Below, piece after piece: positions 12,700-26,200 of a stretch of 64,000 bases of DNA. A program made the translations under genes and the position numbers. The DNA lies in NCBI GenBank assembly GCA_030770545.1, contig CM061107.1:6040001-6104000 (forward strand). Reading direction: 5' to 3'. The DNA is from Macropodus opercularis (taxonomy: Eukaryota > Chordata > Actinopteri > Anabantiformes > Osphronemidae). Below the pieces are notes generated by a model. It was not told the origin of the DNA and made no database searches. It worked only from the letters and a program-made list of their open reading frames with translations. Each line of letters opens with the position of its first letter. Positions within the stretch are counted from its first letter, which is position 1.

Positions 12700-15399
12700 G
12701 GCTGGCTCGGCTGGTGCCTGACTGAAATAAAGGGAAAGTTAGGCCAGAAGTGCAGGAGACGGATTAAAGTTCGGTTTTAATCAACAGAATGAGAAAATGT
12801 AGGATGCTCGCAATTTCACACAATTATTTCGTATTAGAGTTTGGACATGCGCAGTTACTGTTGCAGGATTAGTGACGGTTGTAAGTATGATACTCAATAC
12901 TTCTGCTCTGTTTAGAAAAGGAAATGTTTTACTGGAAATATACTTTATTATGTTATTAAACAACGAGCACCAGGACAAATAAATACTACTTTATACATCA
13001 ACGCATACATTAGTGTTGATTAGGACAAATCGATCCACAATCTGAATATACAGTATATAAATAATAATAACAATACATTACAAATACCTATATAGGCCAA
13101 CTACTGAAACTAGCATTAATTATACTCTAGGACAAACAAGGTAAAGTATGTAATAGTAAATGTAAAGAGCCTCCCCTATTTTCACCTGTACCGTACAGAT
13201 ACTTCACAGTATAGACATGAATGTCAATATCATATCATTATCAGTTTTCCATGTCATGTAAGTAACAGTAAACATATCATATAATATCATATTAATAAAC
13301 AGATGCAGTGGTAAGGCCATCAGCTGCTCGCGAAATCCACGTGAAACCCGTTCAAATGTCACTTGCGGCAGAGAACGAACTAAAAATCTACAGGAACGTT
13401 TCCTCAACTTGTGATGTGATTCCTGGACTGTCACCACATCCCACCACATTTCACAGCAGCTAGAGGAAGTCAGACTCCAAAGTGTGGGATTAAAACCCGT
13501 TCTGGTACGTTTTAGAGTGTTGAAACTCAGCCGGTTGTGTTTGATGCAGTTGAGAAGCTGTGTAGAAAAGTGAAATGTTCTCTGTAATTACGCTTGATAA
13601 GTGTGAGGAGTAGCCTGTTATGTGGCTTTCCTCTGCTGCAGCTCCTCTATTTGGAATCATGAAGACAATCAGAAGCTTTTTCCTGAGGGAGACAAAATCA
13701 CAGATTCGACATGAGAGAGTGGACGTCTGGAAAAGTTTACCCAGTCACGGCCTCTGTGTGTTGTGGCATGAATCACTGGATCCCGTTTGTGCTGTGTCTG
13801 CAGTTAATAACAGCTTCCTCATATGTCATGTGTATATGCAGAACAATGGCAGGAAACGGAGCCAGTGGCTGTTGCCTTCAAGTGTTGGGAGGGAAAAGGA
13901 AAAGACACTGGAGAGGTCACCAAACAACACGTGGAAACAGGCTCGCTAGAAAACACCCATGTAAATCATATAAAAACATTTGACCTGTCTCTATGACTGG
14001 ATATTAAAACAAATATGGAGTCTAAAGTCTTTCATTGCATCATTGCATCATCGCTGTCCAAAGAACATCACGTATCTTAAAGAATGTACAATTAAACTTG
14101 TGTTGTAAAGCTCTGGACTGTACATTTCAAGGATCATTTGGGGACTTTTGTGATTGCTTGTTCTGTCATTTTTTGCCACACTACAGAATTTTCTGGGCCT
14201 CAATGAATGTGAGCGGGGTCGGTCACTGCAGGACCCCGGTGGGCTTCATTGACGCCACATTTGGCCAACTGTGCGTACGCAAACGCCAGAGAACGCTTCC
14301 TCTCAGCCTCTCGCTCGCTGAGAACACTCCAGATCAGCGCCGCTGTATGAAATGCCGGCTTTGTCTTCTCACACAGCGGCCACTTTCATTCAAGGGCAGC
14401 ATGTGGGTCTATTGTTGTCTTTCAATATTTGTTGTCTGTGGATCATCACTATAATACTCTGTGGGCTCAGAATACATTGGCTGTCGTACAAACATCCTAT
14501 TGTGCTTCCTCTGAGAAGCAGCTGTGGGCAGAAAGTGGCTGTGGAGTTACTGTACGATGGAGGAGTTGATGTCAGGAACTGAATGACCTCATGCTCATCA
14601 TGGTTTCATCTTGTCATGGCAGTGGGTTTGATGTCAGTTGACTGATGGTAAATGTTAAATTTAACATAATGGACTGATTCTTTGGCCTTGCAGTGCAGGT
14701 AGTTGGAGAGAGGAGCTGTTCTTTGTGGTTTTGGCTCCATGTTTGTCTGGGGGAACCTCTGCCCGGTGAAGCCAGCGTTTCCTCTTTGTTTGTCACAGGG
14801 ATTGTTGTTGTATTTTGCAGTCTTTGGGAATAATACAGGGAAGCTGGAAGAGAGCCCAGCTCAACTTAAAATGAGCCATAATGTCACTGTACAGCCATGT
14901 GGTCCTTTGCTGCCACCTCCAGGAAGCCGAGGCTCAGTCTGACAGAGCAGGAGCTTCAGCCTTTACGTCAGCTTGTTTCCATGCACAGTATCATCTGCTT
15001 ACTCATTCCGTGACTGTTGTTATGAAGCTGACTGCACCACTAGAACTAGTCAAACTCTGCCGAGTGTATGCTCTGAAGAATTACTAGAACACTGAGGCTG
15101 GTGCTTTTACAGAAAAGCTACGTCCGTAGAGAGCAGCTGGAAAATCAGGTTGTAAAACTACATTTTACCACCGAGTCGTCACCAGACGAAAATCCCCAAA
15201 GCTGTTAAATATAGCAACACATGTTATTTTTAAAGTCTAAGGGCTAAGATGTCTTCAACATTAGAGCGTCGTCTCTGGTACAGTACGTCTTCCTGCTTAT
15301 GGTTGTGTTTATCTCATTCTGTTGTAGTAAAGAAGCAACGTCTCTGTACAAACAGATAAACAGACAGTAGCATAAACACTAAACAAAGAGATAGTACAT
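12700..15399. other. Intergenic sequence between the dnmbp promoter and the cpn1 3' end
   Basis: No supportable gene. The open frames on the + strand near 13620-14580 have no start context, splice sites or family resemblance, and I treat them as chance. Confidence 0.5.
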
Positions 15400-15405
15400 T
15401 TTATT
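15400..15405 (-). terminator. cpn1: Poly(A) signal of cpn1
   Basis: TTTATT on the + strand is AATAAA for the - strand gene. It lies about 270 bp downstream of the cpn1 stop codon. Confidence 0.55.
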
Positions 15406-15672
15406 TCAACTATTAAAAGTCCTACAAATGCAGGAACGCTGTGTTCACAGAAATCAACACTGTTACATAAATACACCAGACAAAACACAAAGGTTTGGAA
15501 CTATAAAGGCAAAAATTACATATATACTGTATATCATAGTCATTTTATCATTTCATTCTATTTGCATGTCTCTGTATGCATCTATGGCTGCCTATGTCTC
15601 ATATGAAACTGTCAGTGGTTGTGTGTGTGTATATATGTGTGTGCGTGTGTTGGCTAAATCTTTGTCCGTGCC

Positions 15673-18600
15673 TCATCTAGGACCGAGCTTCAAGGGAGCC
15701 TTGAGAGACGAGAGGTTCCTCTTGCCGCTGTGGTGCTTCACTTTCAGTTGTTGTTTTGGTGCAGTTTTCAAGTAAAAATCCCGCTGTCACGGAAAAGGTG
15801 CAGACAAGGTGAGACGGTGAGCAAAGCAGAGAAGACACAGGTGGAGGCAAACCCTTCACAAAGTCCCATCGCATGCGCACACGTACAAAACACACCTGTA
15901 TGGCTTCAGCTGGTCCCACGGTGACAGTGCTGGTGGAGGGGACGTAACCTGGTGCGGAGGCCGTCACAGTGTAGGTGCCCGGTAACAGGAGTCTGAAATA
16001 GTCACCATCCGCCCCTAAAGAAACACACGAAGGAGGCTGAGGTGTCAGTCAACACGAACATGAAGTAAACATGCACACACCTCCCAACTACACGTAAATA
16101 ATAGAAATACAGTGAACGTACACCAACCCATAGTGTATTACCAGCTTTGGCCACTAGGGGGCGTTTTATTCCCTCATACCGCATTCTCACACTCTCTCCA
16201 CACTTCTCCACGTTTTGAGTCATGCTGCTCATCAACTTTCTTTAAGTGTTCATGACAGCATCAAAGCAGGAGGCTTCAAACCTTCGAACCGCTTCTTACC
16301 AGTGGTCACATCATGGTTGATGCCAGCTACCGAGATCTCAGCTCTGCCAATAGGGTTGTTGTTCTCGTCGTAGACCATGCCTTTTACTCCGTGATGCACC
16401 TGAAAGAGGGAAACACATACGTGAACTACTGGAAAAAAGCGAGGCCACAGTTGGGTTTGGATGCTGCATTGATCACAGGTTATATGAGGTTAGGAACCAC
16501 ATTTCCACTACACATTTCCAGATCCTTGGAGCCTATTACACATTTCCAGATCTTTGGAGCCTTTCGGGCTTCACCAGTCTGGTCTGCAACAGACAAAACG
16601 AGATCAGAGCAGTGTCTACAGGCTCTTTGTTTAATCAGGCCTCCCTCCTGGCTGTAGAAACACTATTACTACCAATGCGTCGCTGTATTTCATCTTAGTA
16701 GCATAAAGGGTGTTTTGTCTCCAGTCCAAGGCCTCTTTTCATCCTTGGTGCAGGGTAAAAGTCAGTTTACTTGTGTTTCATGCACCTCCAGGAAAGTACA
16801 GCCATTATGTCACACAAAGCCAAAGTATTGTTTTGCTGTGAGTCCTGTTTGTGATGTGTGCATGTAGTTCAAATCTAACACCGGATCTGTTCGTGGTTGC
16901 GCTGACCTGTTCCAGGTATAAAACCAAGGCTTCGCGGTTGGCGAGCCATTCTCTGGGAAGCGCGGACGCCGGAGGGAACTTATCACAGCTCAGCTCCAGG
17001 GTGATCTCAAAACAGTTTGTGTACAGGTAGTTGAAGTCCTGCATGCCTGAAGCACAAAGTAGGAAGGAGATTTATGTTTCAGCTGACTGATCCAACTTTT
17101 GAGGAAAGAGAGCAAGTAGTTGTAGCTTTTTAACTTGGTCAGTGTAATGTGCACAGTTTAGTGCATTGAGCAGCTGAAGTCTTTTTCACTTTTTCAAAAT
17201 GCTTGAGGCCAGAGGTGGGAGGGACCTTTCAAATAAAACCTCAAAATAAACATGGCATGTGTCTATGAGATGTGTCTGTTTCACCTGTAAATGTACCAAC
17301 TACAACGAGCAACACAGTTGAAGAGATTAAAATTCCAACTTTCCCTCAGTCCCTGAGGCTTGAACATTTAGTCCCAGCACCTTTGACCTCGCTCCAGCCC
17401 TGTAAGCCGTACCTCCTCTCATCACGTAGCTTAGCTTACCTTTGGACAGAGAGTACCAGCTCGCCCCGTTGGTAATCCCCTCTTCAAAGAAGTCCCCGCA
17501 GTTCCAGCCCTTGTGCATCCAGCTGTGAGCGTACGAGTAGGTCCTCGCCAGCTGTCGTCAAACGCACACGCCCAGTCACCCTCATGCGTCCACACGTTTC
17601 AAAAAGGCAGGGAGCGGTTTGCATTCTGCAGCTCACCTGTCTGAAGAGCTTGTCGTCCGCAGTGGCCGCGTACGTGGTCCTCCCTCGAATCCTGCTGTCT
17701 CTCGACTTATCGAAGGGGTAGTTGGCCACCACGGCTCCTCCGTGGAGGTTGGCGGACAGGACGAAATTGTAGTTTTGCATCCATTTAATGACGGCTAACG
17801 TCTCTGGTTCGACCTGTGGAGGATAATGAATCAGGAAGTTTAAAATAAAACGTATATTGTACCATAAAGTCAATTTCTGCACAAACAAGCTTCACTTGAC
17901 CCCAGACCGCAGGCATCACTGGATGCAAGTCATCCCTGAACTGGCTTCTCTGGACAAATCCCAGTTTTCTCCGCTTTGCCATTTCTGCATATTTTCTCTG
18001 TATTTTTTCCTACCTCTTTTATGACCTTTGTGCTCTCGAGTTAATCTTTAGTCAGCCTCGCATGCCTGTATCCAACCCTCGAGCTACAGTACGCTTTCTC
18101 CCTCGCCTCCCTGTGCTGCAGTAGCTCTGGGGTAATCATCATTATTTCACAGCTTAGCATTTGATCTTTTCTGGGTTGGGGTCTGAAATCCAGAGAGAAG
18201 GAGTTTTTAATTTGTTTATATGACATTTATTTTCTTTGTCAGTGCCAGCGATCCTCACGCGTTCCTACCCGTATATCATGCATGAAGGCAGGGAGTGATG
18301 CCTTTCCTTGACTAAGGTATGTAGGACACGGATCTGTTCATGAACAACCAGGCCAATCGTATCCCCCTGGCCTTGAATGCATCAGTCTTATCCAAGTGGT
18401 GGGGCTCGTGTTTTGAAGGCTGACAGATTTTCACTACGTGCTAATCCTTCATTGCTGTCCTGTGGGCTTTGAAGTCCGAGCTGCAACCGCGGGGTAGCGT
18501 TACTGAACCGAAGGACACACTGAGAACACGTGTCACAGCTTCTCTTCGTGGAACGTCGGCAGTTGGCTAATTTGAATGTATCGTGGCTGAGTGTGCAGGT

Positions 18601-21241
18601 GAGGATCCCGGCCAGCGTGAATGAAGCGTCTGTAACAGTGGCACAGTCAGTCTTTTGTGTGTGTGTGTGTGTCTTTCAGGTGGCAGCCGTGTGGGGGAGA
18701 ACGTCAGCTTGTGACTGGGAGAACCAGAGCTCTAGTCATCTCAGCACTCACACAAGCATTAAATATGTCCTCATCCATCATCCTCACCCACGCATACATT
18801 TACACACATATGCAGCACACATGCACGCGTAGATGGATAAATGTGTCTCCCACGAAGAGTTTGTCCAGCGGCACTGACCTGCTCCCAGTTGTCTGGCAGA
18901 GGCAGGTGGTGGTTTCGCCCTTTGCTTTTCTCATAGTAATACATGAGGGCGTTCAGGTCTGGAAAGTTCCGGTTCAGATCTATCTCTCTGGCGTTGCCCC
19001 GACCCACCAGGTAGCCGTTGAACTCTGGACCCTGTTGACAAAGACAAAACACGGGAGTGAAAATAAATACGTGAAACGTGGCCACCTAACAAATGAGGTT
19101 TTGTGCTGTCTTGTGCTGGATGTGCTTCTCTGCACATATTTCAACGCAGGTTTCAACAGGTCAGACCGAGCTGAAGTCTATATGGGATTTAAATCGTTCC
19201 CTTACTGATTTGATAACCTTCTAAAAGCTCACAACTTTGCCCAAACCAGCTACTCTAAGATGGTGGAAAGTATCTAAATCTTTGTTATCCCGAACAAACA
19301 TTTGTTTATGCGCATCACCTGTCTGGCAGCCACTTCGTAGCCGTCAGGGTTCATGGAGGGCAGAATGTGGATGCGCGTGTCGTAGATCAGCCTCGTGATG
19401 CGCTGGTTTCCTGCACGATACTCCTCGCAGAGGAACTGGGAGAACTTAATGAGCAGCTCCCGGCCGAGCACTTCGTTGCCGTGCATGTTGCCCACGTACT
19501 TGAACTCCGGCTCCACTGGAGAGGAAGTGGAGAGGTGGAGAGGGAGGGATAGTCATGAGTGAGTTTTCTGTTGATCACTGTATTTACAGTCTGACTATTA
19601 AAGTTTCACGCCGCTTCTTGATAAGGATGCTTCTGACAAAGACGAGTCCTGATCAGCACTGATTGAATTATGGTGGGGATTTCCTGAGTGAGCCACCTAT
19701 CCAAACAACCTCCCTCTTTGTGTGGGGTTCCTCCTCCCAGGGGTCCCTCCATTAATCACTGCTGCAGAGTTAATTGAACCAAGGAACCCAAAGCTGAACT
19801 AGAGCTGAACACTGGAGAGAACGACTTTACTCTTTATCTAACGGGCATAACACAGCGTTCTTGAATTTAACTGCACTCCTGCTGCTTGCATGAAGTAGTA
19901 ATTGTCAATTTGGGGCATATTGAGGTTTCGTGTGGGTGAGCAGATAGTTCCAAATGTACCAACACCGTTCCCTAATTGCTTCAGGCACCCAAATGGCGGC
20001 TTGGCACTGCAGTACAACTCCTTTTGTTTAGGATGAGGCCAACTGGCCTTGAGTCCAAAAACAGTGCTGGCTCTAGCCTGCTGCTTTAAAAAAACACACT
20101 CAGTGGCATATGCCAGGCATGGACTTCCTAAACGGTGCAGGAGTCTCAGGTCACTCCCCTCCATGAATATGGTTCCTGTTTTTTCCCTTCAGCCACCTTG
20201 CATCAGAACAGACGCACATCCTCCTATTCTACTGAAGGAAACCCTTACGTGTGCAAGCGCAGGAGAAAAAATGCAAACTCAGCTGCAGCAAGAACTGCAT
20301 TCCCTGCTGTTGTGAAGTTTATTTCTCAAGTAGCTGCTGTTACAAATGCAAGAGAGCAAAAATGCCTCACACGAACATGATCCTTTGGTGTGTTTTCAGT
20401 ACAAACGCCAGCTATAATGAGGCTGTGGTTTTCAATTTGCAAACCGATATATTAAACAAACACACGAAGAGCTGGATTTAATGGAGAGGAGGGAGAAGCA
20501 AGCAAAGACAAGCAGAGCTTTGGCAAGAGAGAACATAACATCTCACATCATGGCCCTTTGCTGTCAATTCATCCTCCCTCATTTGTGACTAAAACTCACA
20601 TTTCATGTAACTGTGAGAGTGGGTTCTGGGTTAGAGCCTTGTTACCTCAAACAGAAACCCTTTCGTCCTTAGCTTTGGAATTACACCCCACATTTTGTTG
20701 AGGTTGGACGGCAAAAAGTGAAATGAAAGTGAAATCGCAGATGTTGACTCAATTCTGTCATGTTTGCTAGTCCTCCACAGAATAAAGTCACTAATGTGCA
20801 TCAAAGAAGCTCCCAGTGCTTGGGATGACACCCCCCCCCCTCCTCCTCCTCATGAGCTTCACCACAGACATTCAGCTGTAAGAAGCCAAATCCAGATCCC
20901 CTAAAGAAAATCCCCTTCAGACTGGTTTGTGTTTGTTGCCATGGCCCCACTACCTACAGGAAAAACTTCAAAAAGAAGGGCAAACGGTGAATCGGGTGTT
21001 ACTCACATGCTTCGTGGATTCCCGGGTTATCACTGAACTCCAGCACGTAGAGGTGGCGCCCCTCTACACTGCGCCCGATGCTGTAGATGCGCGTGATGTA
21101 GGGGCACTCGTTGTGCACTGCAAACAGAGCTCGCACCATGTCCTCGTATCGGTGATGCTGGAAGTCCGAGCCTGACGCCGGGAGCCCCCGCAGCCCCAGC
21201 AGGACGGCAGCGAGCCAGGGGAGAGTCCACCCCGGCTGCAT
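15673..21241 (-). CDS. cpn1: Carboxypeptidase N catalytic chain
   Basis: Secreted zinc carboxypeptidase of plasma that removes C-terminal Arg or Lys from kinins and anaphylatoxins. Nine exons: 21241-21007, 19515-19319, 19031-18879, 17813-17637, 17551-17440, 17046-16907, 16399-16300, 16014-15896 and 15783-15673. They total 1,344 nt (447 aa), all phases agree, and human is about 458 aa. There is a signal peptide at about 1-24, then the M14 domain: zinc ligands H90 and E93 (NMHGNE) and H219 (SANLHGG), substrate carboxylate residues R126 and N164-R165, Y287 (ASWYSLSKG) and catalytic E309 (FEITLELSCDKFP). A transthyretin-like domain follows (GMVYDENNNPIGRAEISV to the TVTVGPAEAIQ end), then a basic tail. 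All catalytic residues are present. The regulatory subunit (CPN2) is not in the window. Confidence 0.96.
16151..16163 (+). promoter_or_regulatory. CTCF-type motif
   Basis: CCACTAGGGGGCG matches the CTCF core consensus closely. It lies in the cpn1 intron between coding exons 7 and 8. Occupancy is not known. Confidence 0.4.
16509..16562. repeat. Short direct duplication, 28-bp period
   Basis: TACACATTTCCAGATC occurs twice, followed by CTTGGAGCCT and then TTTGGAGCCT, 28 bp apart and with one mismatch. It is a local duplication inside a cpn1 intron. Confidence 0.8.
18655..18674. repeat. (TG)n microsatellite
   Basis: About nine TG units in the cpn1 intron between coding exons 3 and 4. Confidence 0.8.
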
Positions 21242-22666
21242 GCTCCCTCAGCCCAAGTTGTGCAGCACAGGAGGAGCGGAGGCTGGTGGGGAGACCTACA
21301 GCTACGCAACACACACAAAACCAGATTTGTTCTTACACACCAAACATTCTGCCTGCTCCCTGTTTGCTCTTCTGCTTTCTTCTTCCCCTTCTTTCTCCTG
21401 CTCCCTCTGCCTCCTCCCACATACGCTCCTCAGACTGAAGAGCAAGCAAGGACAGCCCCTCGCTCCTTCTTTGTCTCACTCTCCTCCTCCAACAGCTGCT
21501 TCTCTCTTTTTCCCCCCTTTGGGTCCTTATCAAGTACATGCTACTTGCTTTATTGGCGCTGAGAATGCTTCTGCCTCAAGTAGTTCCCTCCACAGCCCCC
21601 TGAGCTCTCTGCGCACACAACCTAAATTTCACTCATTTTCTATCCCTTCTTTGTCTCTAACTCTTGTTCTACACTCCCTTCCTGGGAAAGAGGGGTTGTT
21701 TCCATGGCACTGCTCTCCCCAACCCCTGCAGCCCTCAATCATCCATTCATTAACTCTTAAGTCAACACACAACTCCTGCGTGTGCGTGTGTGAGCATGCA
21801 CGTGTGCTTGAACTCCCAATGAATCAGTGCAAGCTCTTTCACAACGTTATGTCTGGTTTTGCTGCTCTGTTCCACCGAAGCAACGTACACATACTGTAGG
21901 AGACCGTCCCCACACACGCACTGAGAGAGAGTTTCAGAGAGGGTCGAGCAAACGCTGCCATTAAACACTAAGCGATGCCAGGACGCATGAACCCCCGCCC
22001 CCAGACAAACATACGTTCTGCAGAGTGTGCACAGGGTGCTGTCAATCAAACCTGCTGGAGAAAAGAGGAGCTTTTCCTCAGAGAAAGTTGTGCAACTGCT
22101 TGTGGAAGTTTCAGCCAAAGGAGAAGGAAACGTCTGATAACGTGCCTCCAGTTCCCTCTTTAATGCCAAGCTAAATTAAGCAGGACTGTCTGTGTTGCCT
22201 CTGCTGAGAATTGTGTTTTCTCTGCTCGGCTGTTTACATCTGGTGCGCCTCAGGGCTCTGCTCCACTTGCCAGCCTCGTTCACATCTCACCACAACGCCA
22301 ACATCTCTCAGATGCGGCCATTCCAGCAAGATGTTGTGCAAAAATGAAATGTCTCACAACACGCATAAGCTGTGAACAGAGCTGACCCCGAGATCTCAGG
22401 AAACACTGGAGTCAAAACACCACAAATTCTCTTAAACAATGTCACCTTGACACAGACTGAAATGCATTATTTGTCGTCTTAAAGGTTATGCGGCCATTTG
22501 TTGCACAGAGTGGACATCTGGTGGACAAACGCGGTACTGCAACAACATAGACATGAGGGTGACGGGAAAAGTTATCACGAAAAAACGTTTGCTGTTAGAT
22601 TTCAAATGACAATTTATGTCACCAGATCTGCCTTGCGCGTAAATCAGATGTGTATTTATGCACTTT

Positions 22667-22705
22667 TAATAAAAAATAATAATAACAATAATAATAGTAA
22701 TAATC
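22667..22705. repeat. (AAT)n-type imperfect simple repeat
   Basis: Interrupted AAT/AAC/AGT triplets between cpn1 and itgb3. Confidence 0.8.
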
Positions 22706-22788
22706 TATCGAACTACAACAACATATATAATATATTTTAGGAGGTTTATAAAACAGGCAACAAGAGTTGTTGTCTTTACTACTTACAT

Positions 22789-22802
22789 CCGCTAGGGGGC
22801 AG
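22789..22802 (+). promoter_or_regulatory. CTCF-type motif between cpn1 and itgb3
   Basis: CCGCTAGGGGGCAG is a near-consensus CTCF core. It lies between the two divergent genes, at the junction of two human synteny blocks. It is in the same orientation as the copy at 16151. Function is inferred from the motif only. Confidence 0.45.
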
Positions 22803-23276
22803 TCTATCCTAACGCGTGACCACATGGAGACTTTGTTTTCAAGATGACTTTCTATGACTCATTAAAGGCGACTCGTTTAAATAATCAGTATCAAGCAATA
22901 CATAGTGTTTCGTCTGCTGGGGAATTACACTATTTTTGAAAAATGTAATGTTTTGGTTTTTTTTATTCAAAGACATGTGCGGGATTCAGAATAAGCAGGA
23001 TAAGAACACATCCGAGTTCACAACGATCCTCAGCCGCTCAGACCTGCGTCCGCCAACACTAAGCCAGTCAGTCATCGCTCAGGCTGTGGATGCTGCGCTC
23101 CCCCCGCCCTTCACGTGTAATGGTATAATAATGAGCGTTTCTCTGGAGGGAGGGGGTTGGAGACCTTTGACTGTATTTGGACTCGCGTCTGTTGCAGATG
23201 AAAGTTTTTTCTGCGTCTTCCCTGCCTGTACTCACGGCGTCGACAGGCTCTGGCCTCACACGGAGCCCGCGCCAGG

Positions 23277-26200
23277 ATGGGTGCTGTCACGGCGCGCAGG
23301 GTGTTGTGGACCTGTGTTTTGGTCTTCACTGGCTTTAGAGACGCCTGCGGTGAGTTGTGGTTTAATGTGTTGGTTTGATGCGTTTGCCTTTGCAGCAGGA
23401 TATGTTTTAGTAGGTTCGTAAAGTCACATTGGAAATTAAATTGTCCAGTTCCTATGTATGTTGGCGTTCATGGTTTGGATATAGGGGTTTTGTGGTTTCC
23501 ATGGAATTCACGCTTGGCACAACATAACCATATTTTTAAATCTTTTTTTTTTTTTTTCAAGTTTGGAAAATCTTTTCTTCTTCTGATTTCAGCTTCTAAT
23601 GTCTGCACTTCCAGAGGAGCCAGCACATGTAAGCAGTGTCTGGCTGTGCACCCCGGCTGCGCCTGGTGCTTTCAGGAGGTGGGCAGCTTTTCCACTTCAC
23701 CATGCAGGCAATGAACTTTCTCCTCATCAACCAAGTGATCTGGTTGAGATGACCTATACTGTCTTTGGGTGTGATCTTGCTGCCAATGACTAAAAACAAT
23801 GTCGGCACTGACATAGAGTCACATTTTCTGTTTTATGATTTAATACTGTGAAACATCTGGGAGTGAAGTCAGTTTTCAGTTCTGTGGAAATATTTTCTCA
23901 GGAATTAATAAACCAAAAGCGATTCATGTTTTAACAAATTAAAGTTTTTCCAAATGTGTGAGGAGGTTACAGGAAGCGACTGCATCTGTTGTGTCTCTGT
24001 TGTCAGGACTTTGGCCAGGGCGTGTCCCGCTGTGACCTGAGGACCAACCTGCTAGCAGCGGGCTGTGCTCCTTCAGCTCTGGAGTCTCCAACCAGCAGAA
24101 TGCAGGTGATTGAAGACAGGCCCCTCAGCAACAAAGCAGCGGGAGCCACTCAAGATGTCACTCAGATCAAGCCACAGAAACTCCACATCACCCTGAGGCC
24201 AGGTGATGGAATTATGAATATACTATAATCATATAATCAGTACATGATTAAAGTGTAAATAAAAACGCATTAAGCTTAGGGTTGCATTTACCAGATGACG
24301 CCAAGCGGTTCACAGTGAAGGTGCGTCAGGTGGAGGACTACCCCGTGGATCTCTACTACCTCATGGATCTTTCCTACTCCATGAACGATGACCTCTTCCG
24401 CCTGCGGACGCTGGGCAAAGGCCTGGCCGAGGCCATGAACCGCACCACCAGCAACCTCCGTATGGGATTCGGGGCTTTTGTAGACAAACCCATATCACCT
24501 TACATGTACATCTCGCCCGCGGAGGCAGTGACGAACCCCTGCTACAGGTACAAGCCTGAATGTCTGAATGTGGCAAGTTGCGTCATCGCGCCGATGATGT
24601 CATTTTTGCGAGGACCTGTTTAATCGCGGTGTTGCTCGGTTGAAACTCAGGCTGGCTCAGAGTCACAGCACTTGTTAACGGCTTACAGTGGCTCCGTGCT
24701 GCTTGGTCAGAGCGAGCACGTTGTGGAGCAAGCGGCTGTAACTCCACCCGAAGGCTTTTCTGGTGGAGGAATGGTTACTTTCACGCTTACACACAGTCTG
24801 CTGCAACTGAGGCTGCAGGAATGTTTGGATAAGTGATAAGACAAGTGGAGAATTTTGGTTTAGTAGTGTGATATATGACGATAAAGCTCAATTTCATTTA
24901 GATGTCTGCACATTGACACGTGTTGTTTGGTTTTGTCTTGTTTCTGACAGCATTAACACAACATGTCTGCCCCAGTTTGGCTACAAACATGTTCTGTCTC
25001 TGACGGAGGAAGTGGGCCGCTTCACAGAGGAGGTGAGAAAGCAGATGGTGTCCAGGAACCGAGATGCCCCGGAGGGAGGCTTTGATGCCATCGTCCAGGC
25101 TGCTGTGTGCAAGGTGGAGAGAAAGCGAGCACGTGCATACACGCTCAGATTGTGTTTTTACATTTTCTTCCTTGTTTACACACAAATACTCATGAAGGAT
25201 TTCAATCACGTGTGTTTGTTTGTTATATGGCTTAATGGGAACTAGGAGCAGATCGGTTGGCGTCCAGGTGCTTCCCACCTTCTCATCTTCACATCGGATG
25301 CTAAGACTCACGTGGCTCTGGATGGGCGCCTGGCAGGAATCGTGCAGCCCAACGACGGGCGGTGCCACCTCAACGCTGACAACATGTACAGCATGTCCAC
25401 CACCATGGTTCGTGTGTACTGAACGTGTGTGTGTAGCGTGCGAGCAGCAGACGCAGAGAAAAACTAACCTCGCCGCTTCGTTTGGCCTCGCAGGATTACC
25501 CGTCTCTTGCTCTGATCACAGAGAAGATGTCGGAGAACAACATCAACCTCATCTTCGCTGTCACAAACCCTGTGGTTCCTCTCTACCAGGTCAGAACAAG
25601 CATTTGTCCTTTTCATTAATAACTATGTGCAGTGAATATTTTATGTTCAGACATAAATTACTGCTTCAAACTGAAGTTGAGAAGATGATGACTCCCAGTG
25701 TGTAATCATCTCATCTTTAACATACCGTAGCGTTTTAGCTGCAAGTCGTCCAAACCTCGTCGGTTTCAAACAGAGATTCTTGGATCCGGCAGTGGAAGAA
25801 TGGAAATTCAAATTAATCACTATTATAAACTGTTCAGACACAGGATACAAATCCAGCTCCACTCAAACCAACAGTCGGATTAAAGAAATGCACACAAAAC
25901 TCTCATTATTCAGCAAAGAAAACTGTTTCAGGATTTAAAAGATGGATGTGCATGGAGCTAGGACATGTCAAGACTTCTGTTTATGCAGTAGTTTTCACTG
26001 GGTAATAAAAGTGTTTAGTTTAATTTGTGGTAAAATGTCTTAATGCAATAAGTCAGAAACAAGAAAAACAAGAATAGAATCATGATTAATCACTGTTTTT
26101 AATTATTTCCTGATCGTCCTCTAAATAATAACAAATAAACACAACTAATCCATATCTATCTACTCTTCATTGTGTGTGTTTCTGTGTCGTAGAACTACAG

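Larger units (their letters stand above)
21242..23276. other. Divergent intergenic region between cpn1 and itgb3
   Basis: cpn1 is read leftward from 21241 and itgb3 rightward from 23277, so both promoters must be here or nearby. Pyrimidine-rich sequence follows the cpn1 start. An ATT/AAT simple repeat lies at about 22667-22705 and a CTCF-type site at 22789-22802. The last 250 bp before itgb3 are GC-richer. No gene is seen. Confidence 0.6.

Noticed and set aside
13620..14582. Possible gene between dnmbp and cpn1
   Set aside because: Overlapping short frames with no splice sites, promoter or recognisable protein.
21240..21899. 219-codon + strand frame upstream of itgb3
   Set aside because: It overlaps the cpn1 first exon antisense and then runs through low-complexity pyrimidine-rich sequence with no splice or family support.
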